Assembly (NCBI GenBank): GCA_022828595.1 | Contig: JAKGHH010000002.1 | Location: forward strand, 38,472,222-38,536,221 | Direction: 5' to 3' | Length of the DNA: 64,000 nt | DNA from: Nelumbo lutea | Lineage: Eukaryota; Streptophyta; Magnoliopsida; Proteales; Nelumbonaceae | Shown here: one piece after another, positions 1 through 11,585 of the stretch | Position numbering within the stretch: position 1 is the first letter of the stretch | How the letters are laid out: each line of letters starts with the position of its first letter | The notes under the pieces: generated by a model | The model's database searches: none | What the model saw: the letters and a program-made list of their open reading frames with translations, nothing else | Told to the model about the DNA's origin: nothing | Made by a program: the position numbers and the translations under genes

Positions 1-282
1 ATGGTTTTCTAGACCAGATCGGAAAACTTGAAAATTAGTCAAGTAATCATTTTCGTTTTATCTTAAAATCGGTTTTTGGCCAAAAATCTTTGATTTGGTT
101 AATAATTTGTTGACTTAGGCAGTTAAATCAATAAACCGTCAATCTGAAAAATGATTTTTGATATTTTTTTTATTTTTTTAAGTCAGAATATAACATCCAT
201 TTGAACTGGACAGTTGGACCATTCAAACCAGGAATGGTCCCTAGAACGGTTCCCTGTCTGATCCAGTTTTAAAAGATTATGG
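1..282. mobile_element. hAT-type MITE, right part (cut by window edge)
   Basis: The segment opens with a variant of the terminus seen at 20041 (ATGGTTTTC then GACC and GATCGGAAAAC) and closes with a TTTTAAAAG end near 280. In between are the GGTTC/GAACC-rich motifs typical of this family. The left flank lies outside the window, so no target duplication can be checked. It is assigned by resemblance to the complete copy at 20041-20317. Confidence 0.45.
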
Positions 283-2126
283 AACATGGTCCCTAGAACG
301 GTTCCATGCTTGGAATTCGCTAGTAGTTTATGGAATATGGAATATGGTTGAGCTGGATTTTTTTTTTCAACATTCGACCTAACATGAAATTCGCTAGCTG
401 TGATACCCCTAAGTTTACTTCAGGTGGAGGGGTGGCCACCTAAAAATATTATTAACCATTATCAAATGGGGTAAATCAAAATAGGGGAGGACGTAAGCTG
501 CCTTGACCCAAAACCCAATAATAAAACACATAACTTCACCCTCTCATCACAACCCAATACAAGGCTCAAGAAACAAAAAGTTAAAAGTTAATAAAAAATA
601 AATAATAAGGTTATGTTTGGTTTGAAGGAAAAAGTAGGAAAAGCTAGGGAAATTTATACAAGTTTTGTAAAGATTTTCCTATCTTTTCCTTCCTTTCCCT
701 ACTTTTTCCTTCAAACCAAACACAGCCTAACATTTAATCTATAGGAAGTGATGAAATCCCAAAATAGTCTTCTTTAAGAAGTAATCTTGCCTCTCTTGGA
801 AGGATATAAGCTAGATGCCAAGGGTGGGGAATTTTTCCGAGGAGAATATCAATTAAGCATTAGTTATCACTTTCAATCTCTACCTCCAAAATGTTGTGAG
901 AAAGGCAAATCTGAAGGCCATCATAGAGAGCATTAAATTCAACTCTAATAAAGGTGCTCTCGCCATAAAAGTTGTCAAGCAAAAAAACCCTATAAAGTTT
1001 CTCACTACACCACCTCCTCCACTGGTACCAAGGTTTCCACGACAGGCACTATACACATTTAAGGTGGCATTTGTTAAATCTGATATCTGAAGTCTGAAAT
1101 TTTAAAAAGATATTAAAACTTAAAAGTGTCTGAAATCTGAAAAGAGAAGCATAAATGCTTTTCTACTTTTTAGAGGCATAAGCTTGTTTGTATTGGACCA
1201 AATCTTTAACATCTAAAATTTCTTGATTTTATTATTTTATTCCTAGAATAGACTATTTAGTCATTTTGAGCTCAACTTGAACTATTTCATATAAAATAAT
1301 TTATCAAATTCAAAATAATATTTAATAATTAATAAAAAATAAAAAATAAAAAATAATAAGATTAATGGATATGCTTGTGTCCCCCTAATATTTGTATTTT
1401 TGTACCCCATAATTCATCCTTTTAATAAAAAAGTTAGCATGGCTGATGGAAAATTAGCATGAATTCTTCAAGTTCTGAAATTCAATTAATTGGGATGGAT
1501 TGTTTTTCTTTTATTATTAAATTGGGATATTAAGAAGCTTGAATGGGGAACAAATGATGAAAATATTGAACCAGCTCGTTTTTTTGGAAAAATGGGAATC
1601 TGATTAAATGTAACTCCTTAAAATTTTTTATCAATAACTTAAATGTATTATTAATTTGTTTATTTTTTTGTTTTGTTTCACCAAAAGAAATCTCTATTCG
1701 GACCCATATAACCACAAGCAGAAAACAAAAAAGGAAATAAAAATATAGTAAAATAGGTAAATCAAATAAAAAAATCAACCCCTTGAACAATCATTTGAAG
1801 AAGAAGAAGAAACTTTCGTCGAGACAAGTGGTGATCTTCGGATGAGATGAGCGTGAGGGTGCTCTTTTTTCCTATTCCAGAGAAAAAACACAAATGGAGA
1901 AATGTTTTAGGTTTTGGGGTTAATAGGGGCAAACTTATTTGAAGAATAAGAAGAAGAAGTTAACAAGGGCAAAATCGCATCATTTCCTTTTTTTTTTTTT
2001 TGGAGGGGGGGTTATTTCAACTTTGGGTTCGCTCTGAAATGCGTCTAAGCGTGTTAAGAGCTAGCCCGCGAGCTTAAAATTTAACATCTGAAAACAAAAT
2101 TCAGACCCATTTTAAGAAGCAACACC
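283..2126. other. intergenic, AT-rich, no gene seen
   Basis: This stretch holds one clear MITE (609-727) and several homopolymer and A/T-rich tracts. The short open frames in it have no family resemblance, no coherent codon use and no splice context, so I call no gene. Confidence 0.6.
609..727. mobile_element. Tourist-like hairpin MITE, TAA duplication
   Basis: The 119-bp element is almost entirely one inverted repeat: it starts GGTTATGTTTGGTTTGAAGG and ends with the near reverse complement (CCTTCAAACCAAACACAGCC). It is flanked on both sides by TAA (606-608 and 728-730), the target duplication typical of PIF/Harbinger (Tourist) elements. Relatives lie at 16030, 25848 and 34570. No coding capacity. 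Confidence 0.85.
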
Positions 2127-2627
2127 TAGGGCTTTTCATAGGTCGGGTTGGGTCGATTTACTAGTGTATTTCCAACGACCTAACTTGATCAGTTTACATA
2201 GAAATGAAACCGAAACCGACCCAGTACTAAGTAAAACTGACTTGATCGGTTTGAATCGGTTTGGGTCGGTTTTGTGAATGATTTTCTCGGTGTGAACGGT
2301 AAAGGATTCAAGTGTAAGAAAGCAAAGGTTGGATGCCTGGAAATTAAAAATGATTTGATGGATTAAAACTGTATATATCAGAAATTTTATATATAATATG
2401 TATATTTCTGAAATAAAGCTGAAATATATATATATATATATATATAATATCTAAGTTGATTCGGGTCGGTTCGGTTTCAATTTTCACACATGAAAACCAA
2501 AACTAAACCAAACCATCGGTTTATGTTTTTTTGTAACCCAAAACTAACTGGTGATAAAGAAAAACCAACCAATTCGGGTTGGCTCAGACCGAATTGGTCA
2601 GTTTGGGTCTTGTTATGAACAGCCCTA
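2127..2627. mobile_element. hAT-type MITE, 8-bp target duplication
   Basis: The ends are inverted (TAGGGCTTTTCATA on the left, TATGAACAGCCCTA on the right). The flanks are GCAACACC (2119-2126) and ACAACACC (2628-2635), an 8-bp duplication with one mismatch, as expected for hAT. The interior is rich in GGTTTGGGTCGGTT-type motifs and contains a TA microsatellite near 2430. No coding capacity. Confidence 0.8.
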
Positions 2628-3265
2628 ACAACACCAAATGGGCTTGGTGTCTGGCAAAGCAAGTTTTTCAAACACCGAACCTCTAAAAAGTGTTATCAAA
2701 TGCCCCTAATTTATAAGACAAAGTTTGCGGTGATTTCTAGGTGACTCACCTAATTCTTTCCTTCCTTTTTGTATAGGTAGGAATGATGAGAATATCAAAT
2801 ACTAGAGCATTGCCAATGTTAAACCATGTATTCTCATTTGCAAAACTAATTTCCCTCAACCATTTGTTTATCCTAAGAAAGAAGAATCCAAATAATCCAA
2901 ACAATAACACATGGAAGAATCCAAGTATTATTTGAAAAATAAGTTCTTAAAATCAAGTGTTTATTCTAATAAGCACTTATGATCATTTTGTAAAAAATCA
3001 CTTATTTTAAACAAGGTAATATAAGTATTTTCAAAATGACGTCATAGGCCAAGATAGGACTGAAAGGAAATAAACACTTAAAAATAAACCCAAATTTTGG
3101 GCTTCTTAAGTACTTATTGAATAAGCACTTATTTTTAAGAACTTCTAAACTTTGTCTAAATAGCTTATTCAAGGCTTTAAGGTCAATGCAACTCAAAGCT
3201 GAAGCCCATCGCACTGGTTCAGTTCAACTATTTCATTCAGATCCTATCAAATAGTTACTATTAAG
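2628..3265. other. intergenic with a degenerate inverted repeat
   Basis: Around 2935-3150 there is an imperfect foldback with AATAAGCACTTAT motifs. It recalls the TTA-flanked element at 50961-51773 and is probably an older relative. No gene is supported. Confidence 0.4.
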
Positions 3266-3831
3266 TAGTGTTATTGACTCACTTTTGACCCAATCGGTTG
3301 AACTGTCACCTGGCCAAAAGGTTGGATCATTGACCCAGTTGACCTGATGACGGGTCTTGGGTTGTACATTAAATGTATATGCAAACTTTGGGAGGCCATA
3401 ACTTTGCACACTGATGTCCAACTAATTAAGATGATATTTTTCTTTGATTTTGGATAACTTTTCAGGATTTATGTGTTCCAAGGGACCATAGATGCCAAGC
3501 TCTGCTATTTTTTTTCAGAAAACCCTTTTGGCCTCGAATCTTAAATTTTAATATTTTTTTTATAAATAAAAATTAAAAACTGAATAAAAAATATAAATTA
3601 AATATAAAATAATACATATATTACATGTAGAACATAATTATACATTATTTATTGATTGAACACATGTTTATATATACCTACACACACATATATATGTATG
3701 TATGTATGTATGAATTTACATAATGATGATGTGACATGGTCTGACCTGTTTAACCCGGATGGTCAAACCGGTGTAACCTGCAACCCAGAGACAAAAACAA
3801 TTTGACCTCCAGGTCTATTTTTAAAACATTG
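3266..3831. mobile_element. hAT-type MITE, perfect 8-bp duplication
   Basis: The termini are TAGTGTTATTGAC on the left and TTTTTAAAACATTG on the right, flanked by a perfect CTATTAAG duplication (3258-3265 and 3832-3839). The internal block around 3340-3420 (TTGGGAGGCCATAACTTTGC) recurs in the copy at 47236-47842, so the two are one family. A TATG microsatellite lies near 3697. Short open frames inside are artefacts of the repeat. Confidence 0.85.
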
Positions 3832-3839
3832 CTATTAAG

Positions 3840-4420
3840 GGCATAGTTTGTTCAAACCCAAAGAACTAAATTTTCAACGTATAATCAGAAAATTATTGGG
3901 TGAGGCAACACCTAGAAAGAGAGAAGAGAAAAAAGTGATTTCGGCTGACCAATAGCCACTATTTTTTTGGTAAGTTTTTTTTTTTCTGCAAAATTAGAAA
4001 ATTGATCCTTTTACTGGTACAGTGAAAGATTAGATGGAGGAGGTTTCTTTTATGATAAAAGACACCTTGTCATTCTTTTTCATCAAAATTCGGTAAATTA
4101 TTTAAGGGCTGTTCTACATATATATTTTTGTTTTCATTTGTTTTTTAAATCGCCACATAAAAACAAAAATAAAAACATGTTTTTGAATTCTATTCTTGTT
4201 TTTAAAAAGAAAAATAAATTGGTTTTATTTCAGAAAATAATACATGGTTTATGAACCATCAAAATAATATTTTAAAATAAAAAATAAATTTTGTAGTATA
4301 TATAAATCATTAATCTATAGAACATGATATTAAAATACATGATGAAAACATGTTTTTGAGATTAACAATTTAAAAACATATTTTTGCTTTCAGTTTCGAA
4401 AACAAGAAAAACATACACAG
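3840..4420. other. intergenic, AT-rich, nothing recognised
   Basis: The block contains long A/T runs and a weak foldback around 4110-4410 (repeated AAACATGTTTTTGA-like motifs). There is no supported gene or RNA. Confidence 0.5.
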
Positions 4421-5340
4421 TCAAGGACATGCTTTGGATGCACTATGCACGAGCATAAGGGCCTTGAAGCTTTCTAAGTGAATAATTGGGTCCTTGATTT
4501 TGTCATGATCAAGGTTGGGCATTTTGAACTTCAGTGGGAGAGGTTCATCCATGATGTTTGCAGTGAATGGTGGCTCTCTAAAGATCTTAAGATGGGTGTT
4601 CTTGCCTCGCTTCACTTCTATTACAATGAACTTATCATTCATTTTCCAACTTGGATTTGTCCATCCAGTTAAGTTGGAATCTCCTTGATGCTTGGTTTGA
4701 TTCCATTGACCTGAAGGGTTTCTCCCTGAATGGCTTCTAGGAACATCTTAAAATCCAAGGTGCCCTTTCTGATTAGTGGATTAACTCTTCTGGATGTTGG
4801 TATGACTGGTTAGGTTTGTCGGAGCTTCCTCTCCTACTCCTAGCTAGTGGCTATTTGAAGGGGGGTGTAACGCTTTACATCGTGGCTACGAGGCTCTAGA
4901 CTTTTCATTGAAGTTTGATGAATTACTCTTGGATGACTACTTGTGGCTAGGCCTAGTTTTAAGGGGTCCTTGCTAAAGAGAAGGCACATTGGGAGTTTCA
5001 AGTGGGAGCTCAATGCCTCGCATCATGGCGACAAGGTCCTGGACTTGTTGTCTAAGTTTATTGAACTACTCCTGGATAATTAGTTGTGTCTAGGCCTAGT
5101 TTTCTAAGGATGTTTACCGAAGAGGAGGCAAGTTGGGAGTCTAGGGATTCCCTCTATGTGTGGTTTTGTGTAGTTTTCATCTTGGGAAGCATGGACATTG
5201 AATCATATGTATCAGACTCATCGACAAATTTTTCCACCTCAGCTATCAAGCTTTCCTCTACCTTCACTAAGACACCCATTGAAACCCTAGATCCTCTTCC
5301 CTCTATAGGCATGCCCTTGAATGGGCTGGTGTGACAAATT
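4421..5340 (-). pseudogene. degenerate Ty3/gypsy gag fragment
   Basis: On the minus strand, 4642-4421 encodes a peptide with PLPLKFKMPNLD followed by KDPIIHLESFKALM. This is the conserved start of the gag core in plant Ty3/gypsy elements, just before the usual 'CRAFP' block. Upstream on the same strand (to about 5340) the frame is broken by many stops, but low-complexity leader sequence of gag type persists. No LTR, primer-binding site or pol was found near it, so it is an isolated relic. It is not obviously the same family as the elements at 5971 and 26871. Confidence 0.55.
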
Positions 5341-5965
5341 AAAACATGCACCATGCACAACAGGTTGGGCAACCTGTCATGAGTGGATATAACAATGCTC
5401 TGTACACTTTGGCAAACTATTTAGGTGATGTTTGGCATCGACATTGATTCTTCCTCAACATTTTAAAATTTTGGTGTTTTTTAAAAATTGGTAAATTTTT
5501 AAAATCAGTCCATAATTGGTAAATTTTTTAAGAATCAACCCATAATTGATTCTTGAAATTAGTCCTTTCTACTGTTTTTTAAAAAATTGGTAAATTTTGG
5601 TGATGTTTGGCATCAATGTTGATTTCCAAGAAACCGACACTATGTCAAACTTACATCAGAATTTGAAGAATCAATGATATTTTTTTCCTTGTTTGGTTGG
5701 CCGATTATGCCGATTTCTGGAAAGTCAGCAAAAATCCAATCCCTAAAATCGGCCTAGGTGAGGAATCACCACATTTAGTGATTTCCCGAATTTTAGGTTA
5801 TTCCGATTTTTGTTAGGTGAGGCGACATCCTACATGGCAGAGACAAGATACAGTTTCACCAGAAAAGGTGATCCCTAGAAAAGACTGATTTCATGAATCA
5901 ATTATTGTTTGATTTTTTGATAATCTTCAAAGTCGGCCAACCAAACAAAAATTTCAATGTCCATT
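5341..5965. other. intergenic repeat debris
   Basis: Two copies of a GATGTTTGGCATC motif (about 5428 and 5602) and TTGGTAAATTTT blocks repeat in direct orientation. A terminus-like CCAACCAAACAAAAA lies near 5936. It is probably the remains of one or two DNA transposons, but I could not fix boundaries. No gene seen. Confidence 0.4.
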
Positions 5966-5970
5966 CCTCT

Positions 5971-6779
5971 TGATGGTGCGTGATCTGGTCACTCCTATCT
6001 GGAAGGGGCTGCGCTCCTAGCTGGTGACGGACGAGACACCTTCGAAGAAGAAGATGAGGAGATCCCGGGAAGCTCACCCGGTGGGAATACTCCGATACTT
6101 AAGTTAGTAACTGAGAGAGAGCTGAGAGCTAAGAAGGAGAGTTGCAGAGAAAATGAAGCTAAGAGTGAAGATGCGCCAATTACCCTTTTTCCTTGGGGTT
6201 CAGGTCCCTTATATACTGGTGTCTTGACAAATCGGGTATAACCGCCATTGATTCTCTGTTGCAGCCGTTATTTGCTAGAACTGAGGGGGTGGGTGCAGGT
6301 AACCATTACAGAGTACGGCCTTTCAGGGTTGGCAGGCACGACGCCGCCTGGCGAGAGACATGGGTGTAGTCTGCAGATTTGGCGGGTACGGTTGTCAGGC
6401 AGGAAATCCTTCCGTGATACACCAAGTTGCTCTTCCATCGAGCTGCTTTGTGCCGAGCTGCCTTTGTGTCGAGCTGCCTTGTACCAAGCTACCCCATGCC
6501 GAACTGTTGGTATTGTGCCGAGGTGCCTCTGCTCGAGGTAGGCTTTCGGGGTGGCTCACTTAAGCTCGGATCCTTAGGGAACGAGCTTGGCCCGGATTGC
6601 CTTCAGCTCAGGATGTTTCTCTCTTGGGAAAATCTTAGTTCGGAGTGCTTCTTACTTGGAAGAATCGGGGCTCGGGGCAACGGAGAGTTATCTTATAGCG
6701 AGCTACCACGCTGGATCTTAGCGGACTGGTCACGCTGAGTTGTCGCTTATGCTGAGTCATGTCCACGTGTCCCCTATCA
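5971..6779 (-). repeat. 3' LTR of copy 1 (truncated at its inner end)
   Basis: It matches 10321 onward almost base for base at first (TGATGGTGCG, then the GATCCCGGGAAGCTCACCCG region) but stops at CCCCTATCA, about 28 bp short of the intact LTR end. That marks the deletion breakpoint. It carries a small extra run of GAGCTGCC-like repeats around 6440-6500 that the other LTR lacks. Confidence 0.9.
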
Positions 6780-7795
6780 TTCTGGCAGCATTACGCTCAT
6801 CAGTCCATTCAAAGCCTTTGCTTTTAATAGTCTTAAAGAAGGGCATACAACGATCTACCGATCTGGACATGAAGCGGCTTAGAGCAGCTATGCGACCATT
6901 CAGCCTCTGAACCTCCTTCAATTTTCGGAGTGGTCTCATATCTAAGATAGCCTTAATTTTATCCGAGCTGGCCTCAATGCCATGCCGGTTAACAATGTAC
7001 CCTAAGTATTTACCCGAGGTGACACCGAAAACACACTTGTTTGGGTTTAATTTCACGATAAATTTATGCAAGATTTCAAAGACAGAATGTAAATCCTTTA
7101 TTAAATCACTTGAAAACTGAGTTTTGACAACCATGTCGTCTACATAGCATTCCACTTTCTTGCTGATCAACGGCTCAAACAATTTGTTTACAAGTTTATG
7201 GAATGTAGCCCCAACATTTTTCAGCCCAAAGGGCATGACCTTGTAGCAGTACAGGCCTAGCTCGGTTATGAAAGCTGTTTTTTCTTTATCAACGGGGTCC
7301 ATTCTAATCTGATTATAGCCCAGTAAGCGTCCAAGAAGCTCAGCAACTCATGCCCTGAGGTCGCATCCACCAAACGGTCGATCCTAGGGAGTAGGGAGCA
7401 GTCCTTTGAGCAAGCTCGGTTCAAGTTGGTATAATCGACGCACATACGCCATTTACCGTTAGCCTTTTTTTACCAGAACGTGGGTTGGCCACCCAGCTTG
7501 GGTAATGGACTTCTCTTATAAAATCGGTTGTGAGGAGCTTCCCGACCTCCTCATCAACTACTCTCCAACTTTCTAGGGCTAGGTTGCGTTTCTTCTGTCT
7601 AACGGGCCTAACTACAAGATCAGTATTCAATCTGTGAGTGATGATGTTAGGGTCTATGCTGGGCATCTTTGCCGTGGACCATGAAAAAACATCTAAATTT
7701 TTAAGTAAGAAATTTACTAGTTGAGATCGCAGAGGTTCCTCGATTGAAGCACCAATCTGGAGTGTCCGAGCTGGGTCCTCTGTTGAAGTTGGCAC
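6780..7795 (-). pseudogene. Ty3/gypsy reverse transcriptase, 3'-truncated and frameshifted
   Basis: Two minus-strand blocks are recognisable. 7795-7421 covers the N-terminal reverse transcriptase region (conserved HRLNTD and REVHYPSWVAN). 7302-6757 contains KVMPFGLKNVGATF, the catalytic YVDDMVV (about 7135-7146) and the GIEASSDKIKAI block that follows the polymerase core. A frameshift and gap separate the blocks at about 7303-7420, where the highly conserved middle would lie. Coding similarity ends at 6780 and runs straight into LTR sequence. The enzyme would have copied element RNA in cytoplasmic particles, but this copy is dead. Confidence 0.9.
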
Positions 7796-7822
7796 AGGGA
7801 TAGTCTCTTCTATAGGCGCAGC

Positions 7823-8299
7823 TCATTCTTCGCAATGCTCCGCAGGTTGCTCTAGGTTGAGGTCGTCCGCCACCTTGGCTTTTCCTTTGAGAGCGATGAC
7901 GTAGCTTTTGCGAGACTTAAGTTGATCGCCTCGCGCCACCCCAACTCCGAAGTACATAGGAAACTTCATCGCCAAATAATAGGTGGATACCACTGCACGT
8001 AGAGCATGGGTGATGGGCCGACCTATTATGACATTGTACGGGGAGGGAGTTGCGACCACCAAAAAGTCATGGTTGAGCCTCACTATGCTAGGTCAAGTGC
8101 TGACCTCCACAGGGACAGTGATTCTCCCCAAGGGCATGACTTCCTCTTCGCTGAAGCCCACTAAGGGAGTACTCGCGGGCTTGAGGTCGCTCTCTTGGAA
8201 CTGAAACTTGTCGAATGTGGCTTTGAAGAGATTGTCTGTCGAGCTACCAGAGTCGACGAGGATGCGCTTTACCTCAAAATCGTTGATCCTTATCTTCAC
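7823..8299 (-). pseudogene. Ty3/gypsy aspartic protease remnant
   Basis: The minus-strand block 8299-8093 carries RILVDSGSSTDNLF, the retroviral-type aspartic protease active site (D-S-G) in its usual plant gypsy context. A second block at 8083-7823 has YNVIIGRPITHALRAVVSTYYLAMKFP-type sequence, the conserved C-terminal flap region of this protease, after a stop. The domain sits between gag and reverse transcriptase, as in all Ty3/gypsy elements. It is inactivated by stops and a shift. Confidence 0.85.
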
Positions 8300-10253
8300 A
8301 ATGAGCGCGTCATCATGGGGGTAGTGGACCCGCGTGCGTCATCTTTAGTGAAGAAGATCGGTTCCTCCGTCCTTGACCGCTTTGGGGGGTTCTGCTCTTC
8401 CCTTCCTATCTCACGAGCTGAAGTCTGAGCTGTAGCCGAGGTACAGCCCGCAACAATCGATCCTCCGATGATCATGTGTATGGTCCCCCGAACTGGCCTC
8501 TCTTCGGGGGGCTGCTTCTGCGGCAGTTCGCCCTGCCTGCTACTGGACTCGAGAGCATCTCTTCCTTGCTCCCCCTGCCGTCTTGCTTTATTATTATTTT
8601 GTACAAATTTTCTTAAATATCCGCTATGGATGAGCTCTTCTATCTCACCGTGGAGGTTCTTACAACTTTCGGTACTATGACCGTGATCTTTATGAAAATT
8701 ACAATACAAATTTTTATTTCTAACACTCGGGTCCCCTCTCAGCCGAGGTGGCCACTTCACATATGGGGCATCCTTGATAGCCATGAGGGTCTCGGCCCGC
8801 TTTGCATTCAAAGGTTTGTAGTCTGCCCTTTCTACTAGAGGAGCTCAGAAAGGCTGACCTGGCCTTCCTCCCCAAGCTGGGTCTTTCTTCTTCTCACCAG
8901 CCCCATGGATCGAGGACTCAGTTTCTCTTCTCCTCTTCTCTATCAAGCTTTCATTCTTCTGGTTAATCTCCTCCTCCGTCCCTATGAACTGGTCCGCGAG
9001 CTTGAGGAACTCAGACACAGTCTTAGGCCGGTTGACAACTACATGCCACTTGAACTCCTTGTGCGTTATGCCTCTCTTGGATGCTGTGAGCCGCACTGTG
9101 GAGTCCAGGTCAGGTACTTGTAGACAAGCATCATTAAACCGCTTGATGTAACTACGAATAGACTCCCCTTCTCTCTCGACTATGCCGAGGAGGCTTTCTT
9201 GAGTTCTCGAACATCTTTTGTTGGTAACGAAGTGGGAGGTGAAGACCTGCACGAACTGTGCCCAACTTTTTATTGTCCTGGGCTACCCCTTTGAAGGTGG
9301 TAGAGAAGGCTGCGCATATGCAGTACTCACTTGCTCTTGCCAAAAGCATCTACGGCTAAAAGGCATCCACATGATCATTTGGATCAAACAATCCATCATA
9401 CTTGTCCAAGGGAGGGACTTTGAAGTCCTTGGGCATTGGGATGGCCAAGAGTTCGGGAGCTAGGGGAGATGGTACAGAGAGGAGTGGAGTGGCTTTCACT
9501 GCTCTTGAGCTCACTTCTTCCTTCAACTCAGGCAAGTCCTGGGTTGTAGTTCAGTGAGCTCGGTGGTGTCTCCATTGCTTCTTCATTGGCTCTGCGTTGG
9601 TGCTACTGGCCTCGGTATTGTCAGACACAGTTTTCGCGGGGAGTGGTTTAGATTGCTGGTGATGATTACGGATAGAGGGACCTTGCCTGGAGTCTGCAGC
9701 CAGGACCTCGAACCGGTTCTCCACAAGCGGAAGTTTGAACTTCGAGAGCCGAGGTGATGCGGGTCTGGTAGGCTGGGACTCTCCCGACCTAACTGCGCAT
9801 GGTGAGCTGGGGGTAACTGGCCTCTCCTTCCTATCGTGGGACGAGACTTGGCTCCTGAGGGGATTCTGAGTCTGGGAGGTCTCTCCCCGGCGAGAAGGGC
9901 GTTCGTTTTGGCGGCGAGGCTTGGCTTGTTGTGTGGCCAGATGCCGGGGAGTAAGCGGCTGCTGGTACTGATGCTGATAAACTTGGTGCAACACTTGCGG
10001 TTGAAGGTTGTTCCAGGTCTTCAAGCTGGTTTTGGCCGATCACTGAAGGAACAATGGAGGGCTCGATGAAGGTTGTTCCAACCGTGGAAGGGAGCGGAGC
10101 GTTCACAGGTGCCATTGTCTGAGGCGCATTCAGAATGGGAACTCCATCTGCAGAGAGGGGGATGGTGAACTGTCCAATGCACACTGCTAGGACCTGAAGT
10201 TCCCCGGCGGTGTTCATTCCTGCACTGCATCCGGCGTTGCTAGAAGAAGCCAT
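8300..10253 (-). pseudogene. gag polyprotein remnant of copy 1
   Basis: The start is the ATG at 10253-10251 (MASSSNAG...), shared with copy 2 at 27775. The leader (10253 to about 9550) is proline-, serine- and glutamine-rich. The gag core lies at about 9340-8845, with TQESLLGIVEREGESIRSYI and RFNDACLQVPDLD, hallmarks of the plant retrotransposon gag domain. A nucleocapsid block with a CNFHKDHGHSTESC zinc knuckle follows at about 8700-8660. The reading frame changes at least three times (near 9830, 9550 and 9250), so no full product is possible. Gag would have formed the virus-like particle. Confidence 0.88.
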
Positions 10254-10302
10254 GGATACTGAAGTTTGCAAAGTTTGGTGGAAGGCTTTTTGAATCGATA
10301 TT

Positions 10303-10320
10303 CCCATAGATGGCGCCAAT
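10303..10320 (-). promoter_or_regulatory. primer-binding site of copy 1
   Basis: Immediately inside the 5' LTR, the minus strand reads ATTGGCGCCATCTATGGGAA. TGGCGCC is a tRNA 3'-end complement, resembling the TGGCGCC-type (tRNA-Asp-like) sites common in Tat-lineage elements. The exact tRNA is inferred, not checked. Confidence 0.75.
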
Positions 10321-11129
10321 TGATGGTGCGCAATCTGGTCACTCCTAGCAGGAAGGAGCTGCGCTCCTAACTGGCGACGGACAAGACACCTACGAGGAAG
10401 AAGATGAGGAGATCCCGGGGAGCTCACCCGGCGGGAATACTCCGATACTTAATTTAGTAACTGAGAGAGAGCTAAGAGCTGAGAAGGAGAGTTGCAGAGA
10501 AAATGAAGCTAAGAGTGAAGATGCACCAATTACCCATTTTCCTTGGGGGTCGGGTCCCTTATATACTGGTGTCCTGACAAATCGGGTACAACCGTTGTTG
10601 ATTCTCTGCTGTAGCCGTTATTTGCCATAGCTGAGGTGGTGGGCACAGGTAACCATCACAGAGTACGACCTTTCAGGGTTGGCAGGCATGACGCCGCCTG
10701 GCGAGAGATGTGGGTGCAGTCTGTAGATTTGGTGGGTACGGTTGTCATGCAGGAAATCCTTCCATGATATGTCAAGTTGCTCTTCTGCCGAGCTGCTCTT
10801 GTGCCAAGCTGCCTTTATGCCGAGCTGCTGGTATTGTGCCGAGGTGCCTCTGCCTGAGGTAGGCTTTTGGGGTGGCTCACTTAAGCTCGGATCCTTAGGG
10901 AACGAGCTTGGCCCGAAGTGCCTTCAGCTCGGGACGTTTCTCTCTTGGGAAAATCTTAGTTCGGAGTGCTTCTTACTTGGAAGAATTGGGGCTTAAGGCA
11001 GTTGAGAGTTATCTCGTAGCGAGCTACCACGCTGGATTTTAGCGGACTAATCACGCTGAATTGTCACTTATGCTGAGTCATATCCACGTATCCCTCTATC
11101 ATGAGGTCAGGCTGAATCACCCTCCATCA
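10321..11129 (-). repeat. 5' LTR of copy 1 (complete, 809 bp)
   Basis: A complete LTR from TGATGGTGCG to CCATCA, beginning right after the primer-binding site and ending at the CCTCT duplication. In element orientation it starts TGATGGAGGGTGATTC, like the LTRs of copy 2. It would have carried the promoter. Its outer edge lies 456 bp upstream of the receptor-kinase start codon, with transcription directed away from that gene. Confidence 0.92.
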
Positions 11130-11134
11130 CCTCT

Positions 11135-11585
11135 AATACTAACATGGCTCCAAGGTGGCAGTGATTTTCAGGAAATCATCATCGATGTCAAACATCATTT
11201 AACTCCCTCTTCCGTTTTCTCAATCACCAATTTCTGATTGCCTTCCTACAAACAAACTAATGGTGGCTTTTATATATATATATATATATAAAAGTGGTAT
11301 CAAACCTCAACTCTTGTTTCTACTTGCCCTCCTGTATGTATCAAAGGCCCTAGGAGTTTGAAGTGATGGAATCATGGAATATTCCCTTTAACAGATGCTG
11401 AGTGCCTCTGTGAGCCACTAACATCTCTCGAAACAAATTTCAAGATGCTTCCCCCTTATTATCACCTCACATAGAAGTTTCACAATCATTCCACCAGTCA
11501 ACGATGGGTTAGGTGACAAGAAGAATAAAGCTAAAACAAAGCTTATGCTCAGAGCAAGTGTTTAGTTAGCTACTATCGGTCAGAG
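11135..11585 (+). promoter_or_regulatory. upstream region of the receptor kinase
   Basis: About 450 bp of ordinary sequence separate the LTR element from the kinase start codon. It contains a TA microsatellite (about 11271-11291, TATATATA then AAAAG) that could act as a TATA region, but its low complexity makes this unsafe. No other element is evident. The native promoter must lie here or beyond the insertion. Confidence 0.4.

Larger units (their letters stand above)
5971..11129 (-). mobile_element. Ty3/gypsy LTR retrotransposon copy 1 (Tat-like), internally deleted
   Basis: The element reads on the minus strand: 5' LTR 10321-11129, primer-binding site just inside it, gag 10253 to about 8300, protease, reverse transcriptase to 6780, then the remaining 3' LTR 5971-6779. 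It is bounded by a perfect 5-bp target duplication CCTCT (5966-5970 and 11130-11134). The outer ends TGATGG/CCATCA follow the TG...CA rule. A deletion joins the middle of reverse transcriptase directly to the 3' LTR near 6780. RNase H, integrase, the 3' region and about 28 bp of the LTR end are lost. All frames carry stops or shifts, so it is not autonomous. The same family occurs at 26871-32100. Confidence 0.93.

Noticed and set aside
6248..6738. Overlapping plus-strand frames in the left LTR (and at 10742-10996).
   Set aside because: They lie within non-coding LTR sequence, and the two LTRs do not preserve them.
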